Origin: Spartobacteria bacterium
GTDB lineage: Bacteria > Verrucomicrobiota > Verrucomicrobiia > Chthoniobacterales > UBA10450
Reading direction: 5' to 3'
NCBI GenBank assembly: GCA_003169975.1
Contig: PNAA01000007.1
Location: forward strand, 43,265 to 107,264
Length of the DNA: 64,000 bases
The translations under genes and the position numbers were made by a program. How positions within the stretch are numbered: the stretch's first letter is position 1; the number at the start of each line of letters is the position of its first letter. Under the pieces are notes generated by a model that saw only the letters and a list, made by a program, of their open reading frames with translations, did no database searches and was not told the origin of the DNA. This document shows positions 34,824 through 43,180 of the stretch, in pieces.

Positions 34824-35640
34824 ATCGATTCGCTTTCAGCGCCTCCTGGTGGACTTCGTCGAAGGTCGGGATGCGATCGTCCCATTCGAGCAGCGTGGCG
34901 GTTTTGCCGACGAGTTTGATGGCGTGCGCATACATCTTCCAAACCGGGTCGAGCACCGGGTGATCGTGCGTATCGAGAATGTATTTTTCAAACTTGGAAT
35001 GGCCCGCGATATGGATCTGCCCGACACGATGGTGCGGGACGTTGTTCAGGTAATCGTAGGGATCGAAACCATGATTCTGCGAGGAGACGTAGATGTTATT
35101 CACGTCGAGCAGAATTCCGCAGTCGGCCTTCTCGACGACTTCGGAAAGAAACTCCCACTCGGTCATTTCCGAGGCGTGAAATTCGGCGTAGCTGCTTACA
35201 TTCTCGACGCAGATCGGCACCCCGAGAAAATCGCTCGCTTCGCGAATGTTGTCCGCCGTCGTTTTCGCCGCGGCGAAGGTATAAGGCATCGGAAGAAGAT
35301 CGTGCGTGTAGCGCCCATCCACGCTTCCCCAGCAAAGATGATCGCTCAGCCAGGGCGTGTTCGTTCGCCTAACGAGCCGCTTGATCTTCTTCAAGTGCTC
35401 GCGATTGAGCCGGTCGGCAGAGCCGAGATACATCGCCACGCCATGTTGCACGACACGGTACTGCTCGAGAATCTGGTCGAGCACTTCGAGCGGCCGGCCG
35501 CCGTCGACCATGAAATTTTCCGAGATGATTTCGAACCAATCGACAACCGGTTTCTTCTCCAGGATGTGCCGGTAATGCGGCACGCGCAGACCAATGCCGA
35601 TGCCGTAATCGTGGAAGTTGTTAAAGGGATTGGCAGGCAT
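34789..35640 (-). CDS. bufB: MNIO-family (DUF692) bufferin-modifying oxidase BufB
   Basis: 283 residues with the DUF692 TIM-barrel pattern: GIGLRVPHYRHIL, DWFEIISENFM, WLSDHLCWGSVDG, LPMPYT, ENVSSYAEF, LLDVNNIYVSSQNHG, HIAGH and LLEWDD. The His/Asp/Glu residues bind two or three irons. Members oxidise cysteines of bufferin precursors to thiooxazoles, creating copper ligands. It lies between the precursor gene (82 bp upstream) and bufC. The family is unambiguous and the exact modification is inferred from characterised BufB. Confidence 0.9.
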   Translation of the reverse strand: MPANPFNNFHDYGIGIGLRVPHYRHILEKKPVVDWFEIISENFMVDGGRPLEVLDQILEQYRVVQHGVAMYLGSADRLNREHLKKIKRLVRRTNTPWLSDHLCWGSVDGRYTHDLLPMPYTFAAAKTTADNIREASDFLGVPICVENVSSYAEFHASEMTEWEFLSEVVEKADCGILLDVNNIYVSSQNHGFDPYDYLNNVPHHRVGQIHIAGHSKFEKYILDTHDHPVLDPVWKMYAHAIKLVGKTATLLEWDDRIPTFDEVHQEALKANRFVEKQFQNAAA

Positions 35641-35721
35641 GCGGTTGCCTAACGAAAAGGAGAAACGGAGGATCGGACCCCGGCTCTCGCATTTCCGCGC
35701 CCGAAGGCGCGCAGACTTGCT

Positions 35722-35988
35722 CTAGTGCGAAGGCTTACTGCCGTCTGTCGCACAGCCGCCTTTTCCTTTGCAGGAATTTTTGCCTTTGCAGCCGTTGTCG
35801 CCGGTCTTGCAACCGCCTTTGCCTTTACAGGAGTTCTGCCCTTTGCAGGAATGAACGTCTTTTTTTCCCATTTGGCTGAGCGAGACGCCGGCTTTGCCGG
35901 TCACATTGGCGGCGTGCGCCTGGACGGCGAACGAGCCGCTCATCAGGCCTGCGATTGCAGCACCCGCGAGGATTGTTTTCGATTTCAT
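35722..35988 (-). CDS. bufA: bufferin-type copper-binding peptide precursor (BufA-like)
   Basis: 88 residues: Sec signal (KTILAGAAIAGLMSGSFAVQAHA), a short linker, then a Gly/Lys/Cys core with six Cys in two similar blocks, HSCKGQNSCKGKGGC and NGCKGKNSCKGKGGC. These CKGxNSCKGKGGC motifs are the sites modified by BufB in related bufferins, which then chelate copper in the periplasm. The block duplication doubles the number of usual Cys sites. It is the first gene of bufABC on the minus strand; the 300-bp gap above 35988 should hold the promoter, but I see no clear operator. Confidence 0.88.
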   Translation of the reverse strand: MKSKTILAGAAIAGLMSGSFAVQAHAANVTGKAGVSLSQMGKKDVHSCKGQNSCKGKGGCKTGDNGCKGKNSCKGKGGCATDGSKPSH

Positions 35989-36288
35989 ATTTGCCTTTCT
36001 GGTTTTGGTTTCTTATCCGGAGCCGGAAGTCCCCCGAAGCATTCGGGGCCGGTCCAAATAAATTGGTAAGGAGAATAACGAATTCTTTTGCCGGCGATGC
36101 GACATACGGAAATGGGATTGCATCTTGCCTAGATTATTCCCAGCGAGCGAGATATTTCGTTTCACAAATCAACAGGATCTCCGCCCAATCATCCGTCCTG
36201 GTCCTGTCGCCGGATTCATCGGGAGGAGAATATAGGATCCTGACATCTACAGCTTGCTCCTGGGCCGTCGACCTGTCACAAGCTCTTC
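35989..36288. promoter_or_regulatory. divergent intergenic region between bufA and the VIT1-like gene
   Basis: 300 bp with no gene. Bases 36060-36180 are AT-richer (AATAAATTGG, GAGAATAACGAATTC). Copper- or metal-responsive promoters for both directions would be expected here; no palindromic operator is obvious to me. Confidence 0.3.
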
Positions 36289-36981
36289 GTGGCCAAACAT
36301 CCCGAAGTGCATCGCACCCACCGTATCGGCTGGCTCCGGGCGGCCGTCCTCGGGGCGAATGACGGGCTGGTCTCCACCGCGAGTCTGATCGTCGGTGTGA
36401 CGGCAGCCGACGCTGGCCGGGGCGGCATCCTCGTCGCGGGGATCGCGGGTCTGGTAGCGGGCGCGATGTCGATGGCCGCCGGCGAGTATGTCTCCGTTAG
36501 CTCGCAGGCGGATACCGAGAGCGCCGATCTCGACCGGGAACGCGAGGAACTGGCGACGGATGGCGAACGCGAGCACGCCGAACTGAGAGACATCTATGTG
36601 AAGCGAGGTCTCGATCGCGCGCTCGCCGGTCAGGTTGCCGCGCAACTCATGGCCAAAGACGCCTTGGGCGCCCACGCCCGCGAGGAGCTCGGCATCTCGG
36701 AGGCTCTCAGTGCCCGACCCGTGCAGGCCGCGATGGCTTCCGCCGCTACTTTTGCCGTCGGCGCGGCCCTGCCGCTTTTGGTTGTTCTCCTTGCGCCGGT
36801 CTCCACCCTGATGTGGTCGGTCTCGGTGAGTTCCCTGTTTTTTCTCGCCTTCCTCGGCGTCCTCGCCGCCCGGATCGGCGGCTCACCCGTGTGGAAATCA
36901 GTCGCGCGCGTGACCTTTTGGGGCGCGCTGGCGATGGCGGTGACGGCCGGCGTCGGCACCCTCTTCGGAGCGAAGGTTTGA
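36289..36981 (+). CDS. VIT1/CCC1-family transporter
   Basis: 230 residues, GTG start. The N-terminal MAKHPEVHRTHRIGWLRAAV is followed by LGANDGLVSTASLIVGV, the VIT1 signature span. Next come a second span (AGLVAGAMSMAAGEYVSVSSQ), an acidic cytosolic domain (Asp/Glu-rich, residues 80-120) with metal-binding potential, and three further spans. These proteins export or store Fe(II)/Mn(II) from the cytosol. It is divergent from the copper-bufferin operon, so the two may form a metal-homeostasis locus. Confidence 0.88.
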   Translation: MAKHPEVHRTHRIGWLRAAVLGANDGLVSTASLIVGVTAADAGRGGILVAGIAGLVAGAMSMAAGEYVSVSSQADTESADLDREREELATDGEREHAELRDIYVKRGLDRALAGQVAAQLMAKDALGAHAREELGISEALSARPVQAAMASAATFAVGAALPLLVVLLAPVSTLMWSVSVSSLFFLAFLGVLAARIGGSPVWKSVARVTFWGALAMAVTAGVGTLFGAKV

Positions 36982-37025
36982 GGCGATTGTCTTTCTCGTT
37001 AGGCCGGAAAATCCCGGGCTCATTA

Positions 37026-37341
37026 TGAGGACGACTTCTTCCGGAGAGGAATCATGGCCTGAGGGGCTTGACGCGCTGGTCGCGATACCCGCATTGCCGC
37101 CGGGGAGAGAACTCCCGTGCACACGCACCGGTGGCCAGGCGTCCTCTACGTCTTGAGCTGGAGTGCATTTGTTCGTCGAGACGCGGAGGACAACGTGATT
37201 CTCGACAGTCGCGCCCCGCCCGAATCGGCAGAACCTGCCCAGGCCTTCTGGAGTCCGCCCTTACCTGCTCACTCCCTGGAGAACGTCGGGAAAGTTGAAT
37301 TGCGAGTTATCAGCGTGGAACTGAAACAAGCTTCCTCGTGA
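37026..37341 (+). pseudogene. cupin-domain protein gene with internal out-of-frame deletion
   Basis: The ATG at 37026 reads EESWPEGLDALVAIPA, matching the opening of small cytosolic cupins. A second frame then gives DTRIAAGERTPVHTHRWPGV, YVLSW, VILDSR, AFWSPPLPAHSLENVG and VELRVISVELK, the cupin core with its metal-binding HTH and C-terminal strands. The two halves are out of frame and about 15-20 residues that normally join them are absent. A GTG at 37117 could still drive the 74-residue C-terminal piece. Confidence 0.6.
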
Positions 37342-37474
37342 AGTGAGGGAGAATGAAGGGCCGATCCTCGAATTTTCACTTCGGCGCGGGCGACGCAACA
37401 TGCACGTTCGCATGTGTGTCCTGACGCAATCCCTCCAAACCGAGCGCATCGCGAAGGTGGCAGCGCGGCGAATT

Positions 37475-38407
37475 TCATTGCGGGAGCAAAAAAGTTTCCC
37501 CGATCTCTCGCAGAGCGATGCGATCAGGTTCCCTGGCCAAGGCGGTTTCGAAGCGCTCAAGCGGTTCGCGCGGAGGTTCGAAGCTGAGGCGGAAAGTTTG
37601 ATGGTGCACAGGCATGATGAAGCGCGCGGCCGCGTCGTTCGCCATGCTCACGGCTTGCTCGGGGCTGCAATGGGTTCGAATCCACGGGTTGTAGCAACCA
37701 ATGCCCATGATCGCGAGATCGATGCCGCGTCGATCGCGCACCGCAGCGAAACTCTCGCTGAAGGCGGTATCCCCACTGAAGATGATGCGTCGACCTTCGC
37801 GCTCGATGAGATAGCCGTTGTAGCCACGGTAGTCGTCGTAATGCAGGCGGGCTCCCCAATGTTTCACAGGGATAGCGGTGATTTTCGCACTCCGGTTGCG
37901 GCTCGTTAACGTCTTGCTTTCGCCCCAGCGTAACTCGGACAAATCGTGCCATCGCTTTTCGGGAAAAAGGTCTCGCGTGCGCCCTGCCGTCACGACCTGC
38001 GTTGAGGCATCGAATAAGCGCAAGGTTTGCAGATCGTGATGATCGAAGTGCGCGTGCGAGACGAGGACGAGGTTAATCTTTGGCAGTTCGTTAAAATTCA
38101 AGGCCGGTGCGATCAAACGTCGCGGGCCGAGTGTAATTCCCGGTACTCGGATTCCTATTCCGGGAAAAAGAGCTGGATCGGTCAAAATCGTTAGGCCAAA
38201 GAAGTTGATCAGAACAGTCGCATGTCCCAGCCACGCGGCGGTGATTCGATCGTCGGCCCAATCTGAGGGTGTCGGCCTGGCCGGCGGGGTGGCGATCGGC
38301 TGGCCACGCTGCAGGATCGCATCGCGCCACAGCCTCGTTGCCCAGCGACGAACACTTGCGCTGCGGTAGCTGGGTTGCGAGGAAGCGCGGTCCATTCGTT
38401 GCCTCAC
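37475..38407 (-). CDS. MBL-fold metal-dependent hydrolase (UlaG/NAPE-PLD-like)
   Basis: 310 residues. The beta-lactamase-fold metal site is visible: SHAHFDHHD (residues about 115-123), a later His in VKHWGA, FSGDTAFS (bridging Asp) and PVHHQTF. The start ATLLIN-like GHATVLINFFGLTILTDPAL is typical of the YcbL/NAPE-PLD group that acts on phosphodiester or lactone substrates. It is convergent with nothing close and appears monocistronic. One CGTTAGG motif lies inside it. Confidence 0.85.
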   Translation of the reverse strand: MRQRMDRASSQPSYRSASVRRWATRLWRDAILQRGQPIATPPARPTPSDWADDRITAAWLGHATVLINFFGLTILTDPALFPGIGIRVPGITLGPRRLIAPALNFNELPKINLVLVSHAHFDHHDLQTLRLFDASTQVVTAGRTRDLFPEKRWHDLSELRWGESKTLTSRNRSAKITAIPVKHWGARLHYDDYRGYNGYLIEREGRRIIFSGDTAFSESFAAVRDRRGIDLAIMGIGCYNPWIRTHCSPEQAVSMANDAAARFIMPVHHQTFRLSFEPPREPLERFETALAREPDRIALREIGETFLLPQ

Positions 38408-38610
38408 TCGAAGATAGGACGGCCGCTGTGCAACGCCCGCGAGTCAACTGGATACATCAAGATTGGCTGGGAGTTTCCCGCGACGCATCCAGTAATACCA
38501 GTCGGATTACGATTTTGTGAACAACAGGTTACACGTCCGGTTGAATTGAACAGGCACCCACCTCCGTTGTCTACCCGCTGCTGACCACGCTGCATTCCAG
38601 AGTTCAATCC

Positions 38611-39756
38611 ATGCGCCGCGGCCAGATCGGAATTATCGGCGGTGGAATAGGGGGAATCGCGACGGCATTGGCGCTTCATCAGATTGGCGTCCCCGTCATT
38701 GTCTACGAAAGGGCTGCTTGTCTGCGAGAGATTGGCGCGGGCATGATGCTGTGGCCGAATGCCACCCGCGTGTTACGTGACCTGGGATTGCTCGAGCAGA
38801 TGGTGGCGCGCAGTGGTCCCAACACACATTTCCTGGTTCGCTCCGCATCCGGCAGAATTCTGATGAACATTGCTCTGGGAAAATTCGATGTCCCAGCCGT
38901 GTGTATTCGACGGACGGATCTGCTTGCGATCCTGTTGCGAGCGCTTCCGTCCGAATGTGTCCGTCTCGGTTACGAACTCGACCACCTGAAGCAAGCGAGA
39001 GGCAAAGTGCAGATTTACTTTAAGAACGGCACAACAGAAGAACACGCCGCGGTGGTCGGTGCCGACGGCAGCCGTTCGCGCGTCCGGTCTGAGCTCTTCG
39101 GCGCCTCTGATCCCGTTTACCGGGGTTATGCCATCTGGCGCGGCCTCGTGCGCTACACTGGCCGGGCGACGATGCCTGGCTACAACAGCGAAACCTGGGG
39201 CAACGGCAAACGGTTCGGAATCTTGAATACCGGACATGGCGATTTCACCTGGTATGCGACCGCGAATGTGCCGAAAGATCACGGCGACGGGCCCCGTGGG
39301 CGAAAGAAAGAACTCCAGGAGATGTTTGCCGGCTGGCACGAGCCTGTCGCGGACTTTCTCGAAGCGACGGAAGAGAGCGGAATACTGAAACACGGCGCGC
39401 GCGATCGGCCGCCTCTGCCGCGCTGGGGGATTGGCCGCGTCACGCTATTGGGCGACGCTGCTCATCCCTGCACTCCAAATCTCGGCCAGGGCGGATGCAT
39501 GGCGCTGGAGGACGCGTTTGTTCTTGCGCGTTGCGTGGAACGAGAACCTACTCTCGTGCGAGTTCTGCGCCGTTATGAATTTCTGCGGCGCAAGAGGACC
39601 AGGCACATGCAACAGCGTTCGCAATTGATGGGACGGATCGGCCAATTGGAACATCCATTGATCGTCAGGGGGCGTCGCGTAGTCACGCGGCTTCTGCCCG
39701 CCAGGATATTCGAGTATAATCTGCGGCGCATTTATGCCTATGGCATCCCCGGTTAG
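38611..39756 (+). CDS. FAD-dependent monooxygenase (UbiH/zeaxanthin-epoxidase-like)
   Basis: 381 residues with the three flavoprotein hydroxylase motifs: GxGxxG (IGIIGGGIGGIATALALHQ, near the N-terminus), the DG motif (AAVVGADGSRSRVRSELFG, about residue 150) and GDAAHPCTPNLGQGG (about 285). It hydroxylates or epoxidises a small, probably lipophilic, substrate with NAD(P)H and oxygen. The following gene overlaps its end by 23 bp and that gene overlaps a methyltransferase gene by 4 bp, so a three-step modification pathway is suggested. Confidence 0.85.
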   Translation: MRRGQIGIIGGGIGGIATALALHQIGVPVIVYERAACLREIGAGMMLWPNATRVLRDLGLLEQMVARSGPNTHFLVRSASGRILMNIALGKFDVPAVCIRRTDLLAILLRALPSECVRLGYELDHLKQARGKVQIYFKNGTTEEHAAVVGADGSRSRVRSELFGASDPVYRGYAIWRGLVRYTGRATMPGYNSETWGNGKRFGILNTGHGDFTWYATANVPKDHGDGPRGRKKELQEMFAGWHEPVADFLEATEESGILKHGARDRPPLPRWGIGRVTLLGDAAHPCTPNLGQGGCMALEDAFVLARCVEREPTLVRVLRRYEFLRRKRTRHMQQRSQLMGRIGQLEHPLIVRGRRVVTRLLPARIFEYNLRRIYAYGIPG

Positions 39757-40597
39757 CCGCCGCACGCTCCTCAGCGCGTCGTTGCTCCTACTGGCATCGC
39801 TCACTCACGGGATTGCTGCGGATGCCAGTCTCCCGTCGGATCAAGTCTATCACGGCTGGCTTTGCATGTATGACCTGAGGTTCGACGAGGCTCATCGAGT
39901 CTTTGATCAATGGCGGGAATCCCATCCCGATGATTGCCTCGCGCCCGCATCAGATGCTGCTGCTTACTTGTTCTCCGAGTTAGCCCGCCTCGGTTCGCTC
40001 GAGGCTGAGTTATTCGTGAACGATGCTCGCTTTACCAACCGAAAGAAGCTATCGCCAGATCCCGGAGTGAAGCTGCATTTCACGCAGCGAATCGACGAGG
40101 CCGACCGTCTGGCCGATGTCGCGTTAGGGAAATCGAGCGAAGATACGAATGCTTTATTTGTGAAATCCCTGACCTTCGGCCTCCGCGCGAATTACGCCGG
40201 GTTGATCGAGAAGCGAAATTTCGCCGCCCTCAGTTACACAAAACAGGGCCGCCCATTCGCGGAGCGGCTGCTAGCGATCGATCCCGATGCGTCTGATGCC
40301 TACCTCGGACCTGGGGTTGAGAACTATCTGCTCAGCTTGGAACCCGCGCCCCTGCGCATCCTGCTGCGATGGACTGGGTCAGAGACCGACCGTGAGAAGG
40401 GAATAGCAGAACTCAGAAAGACCGCTCTCCACGGATACTACCTTGAACCCTTTGCTAAGCTTCTGCTCGCGGTGGCGGCGCTGCGCGATAACGATCCCAA
40501 GCGTGCGACCGTTCTTCTCGGAGAGCTGCGCGATCGGTTCCCGCATAACGAACTCTATGCTCTCGAGCTGGCTCAGATTGCGGACAAAAAACAATGA
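39734..40597 (+). CDS. secreted TPR-like protein
   Basis: 287 residues with a twin-arginine-like or Sec signal (VSRRTLLSASLLLLASLTHGIAA) followed by helical repeats (FDEAHRVFDQWRESHPDD, RPFAERLLAIDPDASDAYLG, AELRKTALHGYY) of TPR character. The start lies in the FAD monooxygenase gene (ATG 39734 or 39740), and its end overlaps the next start (ATGA). It is probably periplasmic; similar proteins bind or chaperone partners. Its link to the flanking enzymes is by operon only. Confidence 0.72.
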   Translation: MPMASPVSRRTLLSASLLLLASLTHGIAADASLPSDQVYHGWLCMYDLRFDEAHRVFDQWRESHPDDCLAPASDAAAYLFSELARLGSLEAELFVNDARFTNRKKLSPDPGVKLHFTQRIDEADRLADVALGKSSEDTNALFVKSLTFGLRANYAGLIEKRNFAALSYTKQGRPFAERLLAIDPDASDAYLGPGVENYLLSLEPAPLRILLRWTGSETDREKGIAELRKTALHGYYLEPFAKLLLAVAALRDNDPKRATVLLGELRDRFPHNELYALELAQIADKKQ

Positions 40598-41451
40598 CTA
40601 CCACGCCCGCCTCGCCGCAATTCTCCGTCGAGATCGATCATATTCGAAAGCACTACGATCGCTTGTCAGGATTGTATCGCCTGTTCTGGGGGGAACATCT
40701 TCACCACGGCTATTGGGATAACAACCAGTCGCCGGCTCAAGCCCAGGTTCGCTTAATGGAGCGATTGGCCGAGACGGCTGAGGTTCCGTTAGGCGGCCGT
40801 ATCCTCGATATCGGTTGCGGTCTTGGAGGATCCGCATTCTGGCTCGCGGATCAACTGGATTGTCATGTCACCGGCCTCACCATCAGCTCGGTCCAGGCTC
40901 GAATCGCGACGAAGAAAGCCCGCACCCGCGGCTTGAGCGCCAAGGTGAATTTTGAAGTCAAGGACGCGAACGAGTGGTTACCCGAGCCTGAGAGCGCCGA
41001 CATCGTCTGGATCATGGAAAGCAGCGAGCACTTCCGGGACAAAAAAGGATTTTTCGCCCGCTGCGCGACCGCCTTGAAACCTGGTGGCACCCTGGCGGTG
41101 TGCGCCTGGCTCAGGAGAGATGGGCCCATTCGCAAAGACGAAGCGGAATTGGTAGCCACCATCGGTGAAGCGATGCTGAGCGCGAGCTTGGACGGTTTGA
41201 CCGCCTATGCCTCGTGGATGCGTGAAGCCGGGTTGCAAGTCAAAGTAGCCGAAGACATCACTCGCTACATTGAGCCAACGTGGACCCATTGCGCCCGCAT
41301 GGTCGAGCATCCCGCAATCCACTGGCTGGTTCGGTTCACCGCTCCGTCCACTCGCCGATTTGTAAACTCCTTTCCGCTTATGCGGCAGGCCTATGCGCAA
41401 GGCGCGATGGCTTTTGGTCTCTTCGCCGCGAAAAAGCCAGGCTGTTCCTAA
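40594..41451 (+). CDS. SAM-dependent methyltransferase (tocopherol O-methyltransferase-like)
   Basis: 285 residues. IRKHYDRLSGLYRLFWGEHLHHGYW is the opening of the tocopherol/sarcosine-type methyltransferases, followed by motif I RILDIGCGLGGSAFWLA (about residue 70), LTISSVQARIA, and MESSEHFRDKKGF. The C-terminal FPLMRQAYAQGAMAFGLFAAKK is typical. The substrate may be a quinone- or phenol-like lipid, fitting the upstream flavin monooxygenase. Translation is coupled to the preceding gene by a 4-bp overlap. Confidence 0.82.
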   Translation: MTTTPASPQFSVEIDHIRKHYDRLSGLYRLFWGEHLHHGYWDNNQSPAQAQVRLMERLAETAEVPLGGRILDIGCGLGGSAFWLADQLDCHVTGLTISSVQARIATKKARTRGLSAKVNFEVKDANEWLPEPESADIVWIMESSEHFRDKKGFFARCATALKPGGTLAVCAWLRRDGPIRKDEAELVATIGEAMLSASLDGLTAYASWMREAGLQVKVAEDITRYIEPTWTHCARMVEHPAIHWLVRFTAPSTRRFVNSFPLMRQAYAQGAMAFGLFAAKKPGCS

Positions 41452-41542
41452 CCTTGATGTTACTCGGGCCCAGAGCGCCGAACGCGGGGTGCGCTTTCTG
41501 GGAACGAGCTGCGACGAAAACACTTCGTGTGGAGCATCCGGG

Positions 41543-41624
41543 GGCAGCTTTAGAATTGCGCTGTTTGATTGCGGTCATTTAACCCGACCGTCAGAGCAAA
41601 GGCGAGCGAAATTCTAATGCTGAC
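41543..41624. repeat. MITE-like element, copy B
   Basis: 82 bp bounded by GGCAGCTTTAGAAT and ATTCTAATGCTGAC (inverted, two mismatches). The core is the reverse complement of copy A at 32768-32850 with several differences. It lies between the methyltransferase gene and a gene remnant. Confidence 0.8.
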
Positions 41625-41634
41625 TCCGCTCAAG

Positions 41635-41794
41635 ATGGCTCGGTCCAATCGACGGGGGCTTCGCCGAGGCCGTAGCGGGCGCGGTCGGCCCAGCCTTCGC
41701 TGACGAGCAGGCAATCCTCGAAGAGGACAATGCCGTAACGCAGTTGGTCGGTCAGGTCCTCGGTCCCTTTGCGGGGCGGGCGCGGCGGAGCGAC
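41635..41794 (-). pseudogene. short C-terminal gene remnant
   Basis: Directly after the stop of the stress-membrane protein gene, one frame reads RKGTEDLTDQLRYGIVLFED followed by LLVSEGWADRARYGLGEAPV and ends at 41635. It looks like ordered protein sequence but has no start codon. I cannot name the family. Confidence 0.35.
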
Positions 41795-42052
41795 CTAGCC
41801 GGGATTCAATCTGCCCCACACGAAGAGCAGAATGAGCGCGCCGATGATCGACATGATGAAGCCGGCGGCGTGAAAAGAAGAGCCCGGCGCCGGCTTGGAG
41901 AAAAGCCGGGCGATTAGTCCGCCGACAATGGAACCGCCGATGCCGAGGAGCGCGGTCATAATGAAGCCGAGATGCTGCATGCCCGGCATGATGGCGCGGG
42001 CGATGAGACCGATGACGAAACCGACAATAATCGACCAGATGATGTGTAACAT
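41795..42052 (-). CDS. GlsB/YeaQ/YmgE-family stress-response membrane protein
   Basis: 85 residues from the ATG at 42052. Three membrane spans with the family pattern IIWSIIVGFVIGLIARAIMPG, then GFIMTALLGIGGSIVGGLIARL and a C-terminal FIMSIIGALILLFVWGRL. These are general-stress inner-membrane proteins. The frame is open to 42316 but the homology begins here. The DUF4337 gene lies upstream on the same strand. Confidence 0.88.
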   Translation of the reverse strand: MLHIIWSIIVGFVIGLIARAIMPGMQHLGFIMTALLGIGGSIVGGLIARLFSKPAPGSSFHAAGFIMSIIGALILLFVWGRLNPG

Positions 42053-42237
42053 AGGTTGGTGTTGGTTGAGGCCGCCGACGGTAACAGGTTCATTGGCACG
42101 AAAGCCACACATTTTTCTGGCTGCCGGAATCTCAAGCCTCGGCGGGGCGACACCGAGCAGTGGACAGCAAGTTGTTCGGCCATCTCTTCGCCCGGGGGTG
42201 AAAGCGAAAACGGGGCGTCTTCTTAGCTCAGCCGTCC

Positions 42238-42786
42238 TTACCCGCCGTGCATCGCGAGAAGAGCCCAGACGAGAAAGGTCAGACCGATCGCGCCGAAGAG
42301 AAGGCTGACGCTCCAAAAGAGACGCCGCTTCGTTAGGATGGCAATCGCTGCGATCGCAATCGCAATCTGAAACAGAGTCACGCCGCGGGCTAAAATCACG
42401 TGCTTTTGCAAGTGTTCCCGGGCTGTTCCCTGCAGTTCCTCCGCCTGTTTGCGGATTTCAGCCTGCTGGTTGGTGTATTCCCCCAGCTTGGCCTGTTCGG
42501 TGGCGGTCTGCGCCGCCGATTGCGTGCCCGCCATTTCGAGGCGCATCTTCAAGACCTCGGCCTTGATCCCCTTGGCTTGATAGAAATTCCATTGATCGGA
42601 GGCCTCGATTTGATCGATCATCGCTTCATTGGCATGATCGCCGGCGAGCAGGGCGGTGATCGCCGCCAGGGCCGCGAGGATGGCGGTGCTCAGGGCGACG
42701 CGCGACACCCACTTATCCTGGCTCAAATGCGCTTCGTGCGCGATGTGTTCGTGCACGTCTTCCAGCGGAACTTCCTGTTCTTCCAT
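42238..42786 (-). CDS. DUF4337 family membrane protein
   Basis: 182 residues with the family layout. An N-terminal helix (EDVHEHIAHEAHLSQDKWVSRVALST) leads to a first span (AILAALAAITALLAG). A long central helix with Gln/Glu repeats (GTQSAAQTATEQAKLGEY) follows. Two C-terminal spans (LFQIAIAIAAIAILTKR and FGAIGLTFLVWALLAM) end the protein. The function is unknown. A CGTTAGG motif covers the codons between the last spans. Confidence 0.85.
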   Translation of the reverse strand: MEEQEVPLEDVHEHIAHEAHLSQDKWVSRVALSTAILAALAAITALLAGDHANEAMIDQIEASDQWNFYQAKGIKAEVLKMRLEMAGTQSAAQTATEQAKLGEYTNQQAEIRKQAEELQGTAREHLQKHVILARGVTLFQIAIAIAAIAILTKRRLFWSVSLLFGAIGLTFLVWALLAMHGG

Positions 42787-43180
42787 GTTGGTCGTTTAGC
42801 ACATTTCGCGGACGCCGTCATCGCGGCAGGACACGAACTGATTCGAGCGAGGGCTTTATCGGGCCGGGAAGAGGATCGCTGCGCGGCACTTCGCGGCTGA
42901 GGTACCGCCCCCCATGTCCGAAGGACATGAAGGGCGGCTGTTCCCCCCAGAACACTCCATCAATAGAAAAGTCCGCGCCCGCTGACAAGTTATAATTTAA
43001 TGACAATATCGTTGCCTGATTGAAGCGAACCTACTCCGAGGCATTCATCAGTGACCAGACGCTGCGCCGTTTTGGAGAAGTCCCGGGGGGCGGCGGACGG
43101 ATGAGCAGACACGACTCGGCGGCCGCCTCTCCAGCTTTTCGTTCGCAATCGGAAGGTGTGATTCTAAAATCCAAGCTCGC
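42787..43180. other. intergenic region with a hairpin, upstream of mutL
   Basis: 394 bp without a convincing gene. CCGCCC..CATGTCCGAAGGACATG..GGGCGG (42905-42936) forms a long hairpin related to the GGACATGC/GCATGTCC hairpins at 16348 and 20064. An AT-rich patch at 42985-43010 (AAGTTATAATTTAATGACAA) holds a TATAAT box and may be part of the mutL promoter. Confidence 0.5.

Noticed and set aside
37665..37690. GGTTCGAATCC, identical to a tRNA T-arm
   Set aside because: It lies inside the MBL-fold hydrolase gene, where the opposite strand encodes the conserved CYNPWIRTHCS segment. No acceptor, D or anticodon arms can be folded around it.
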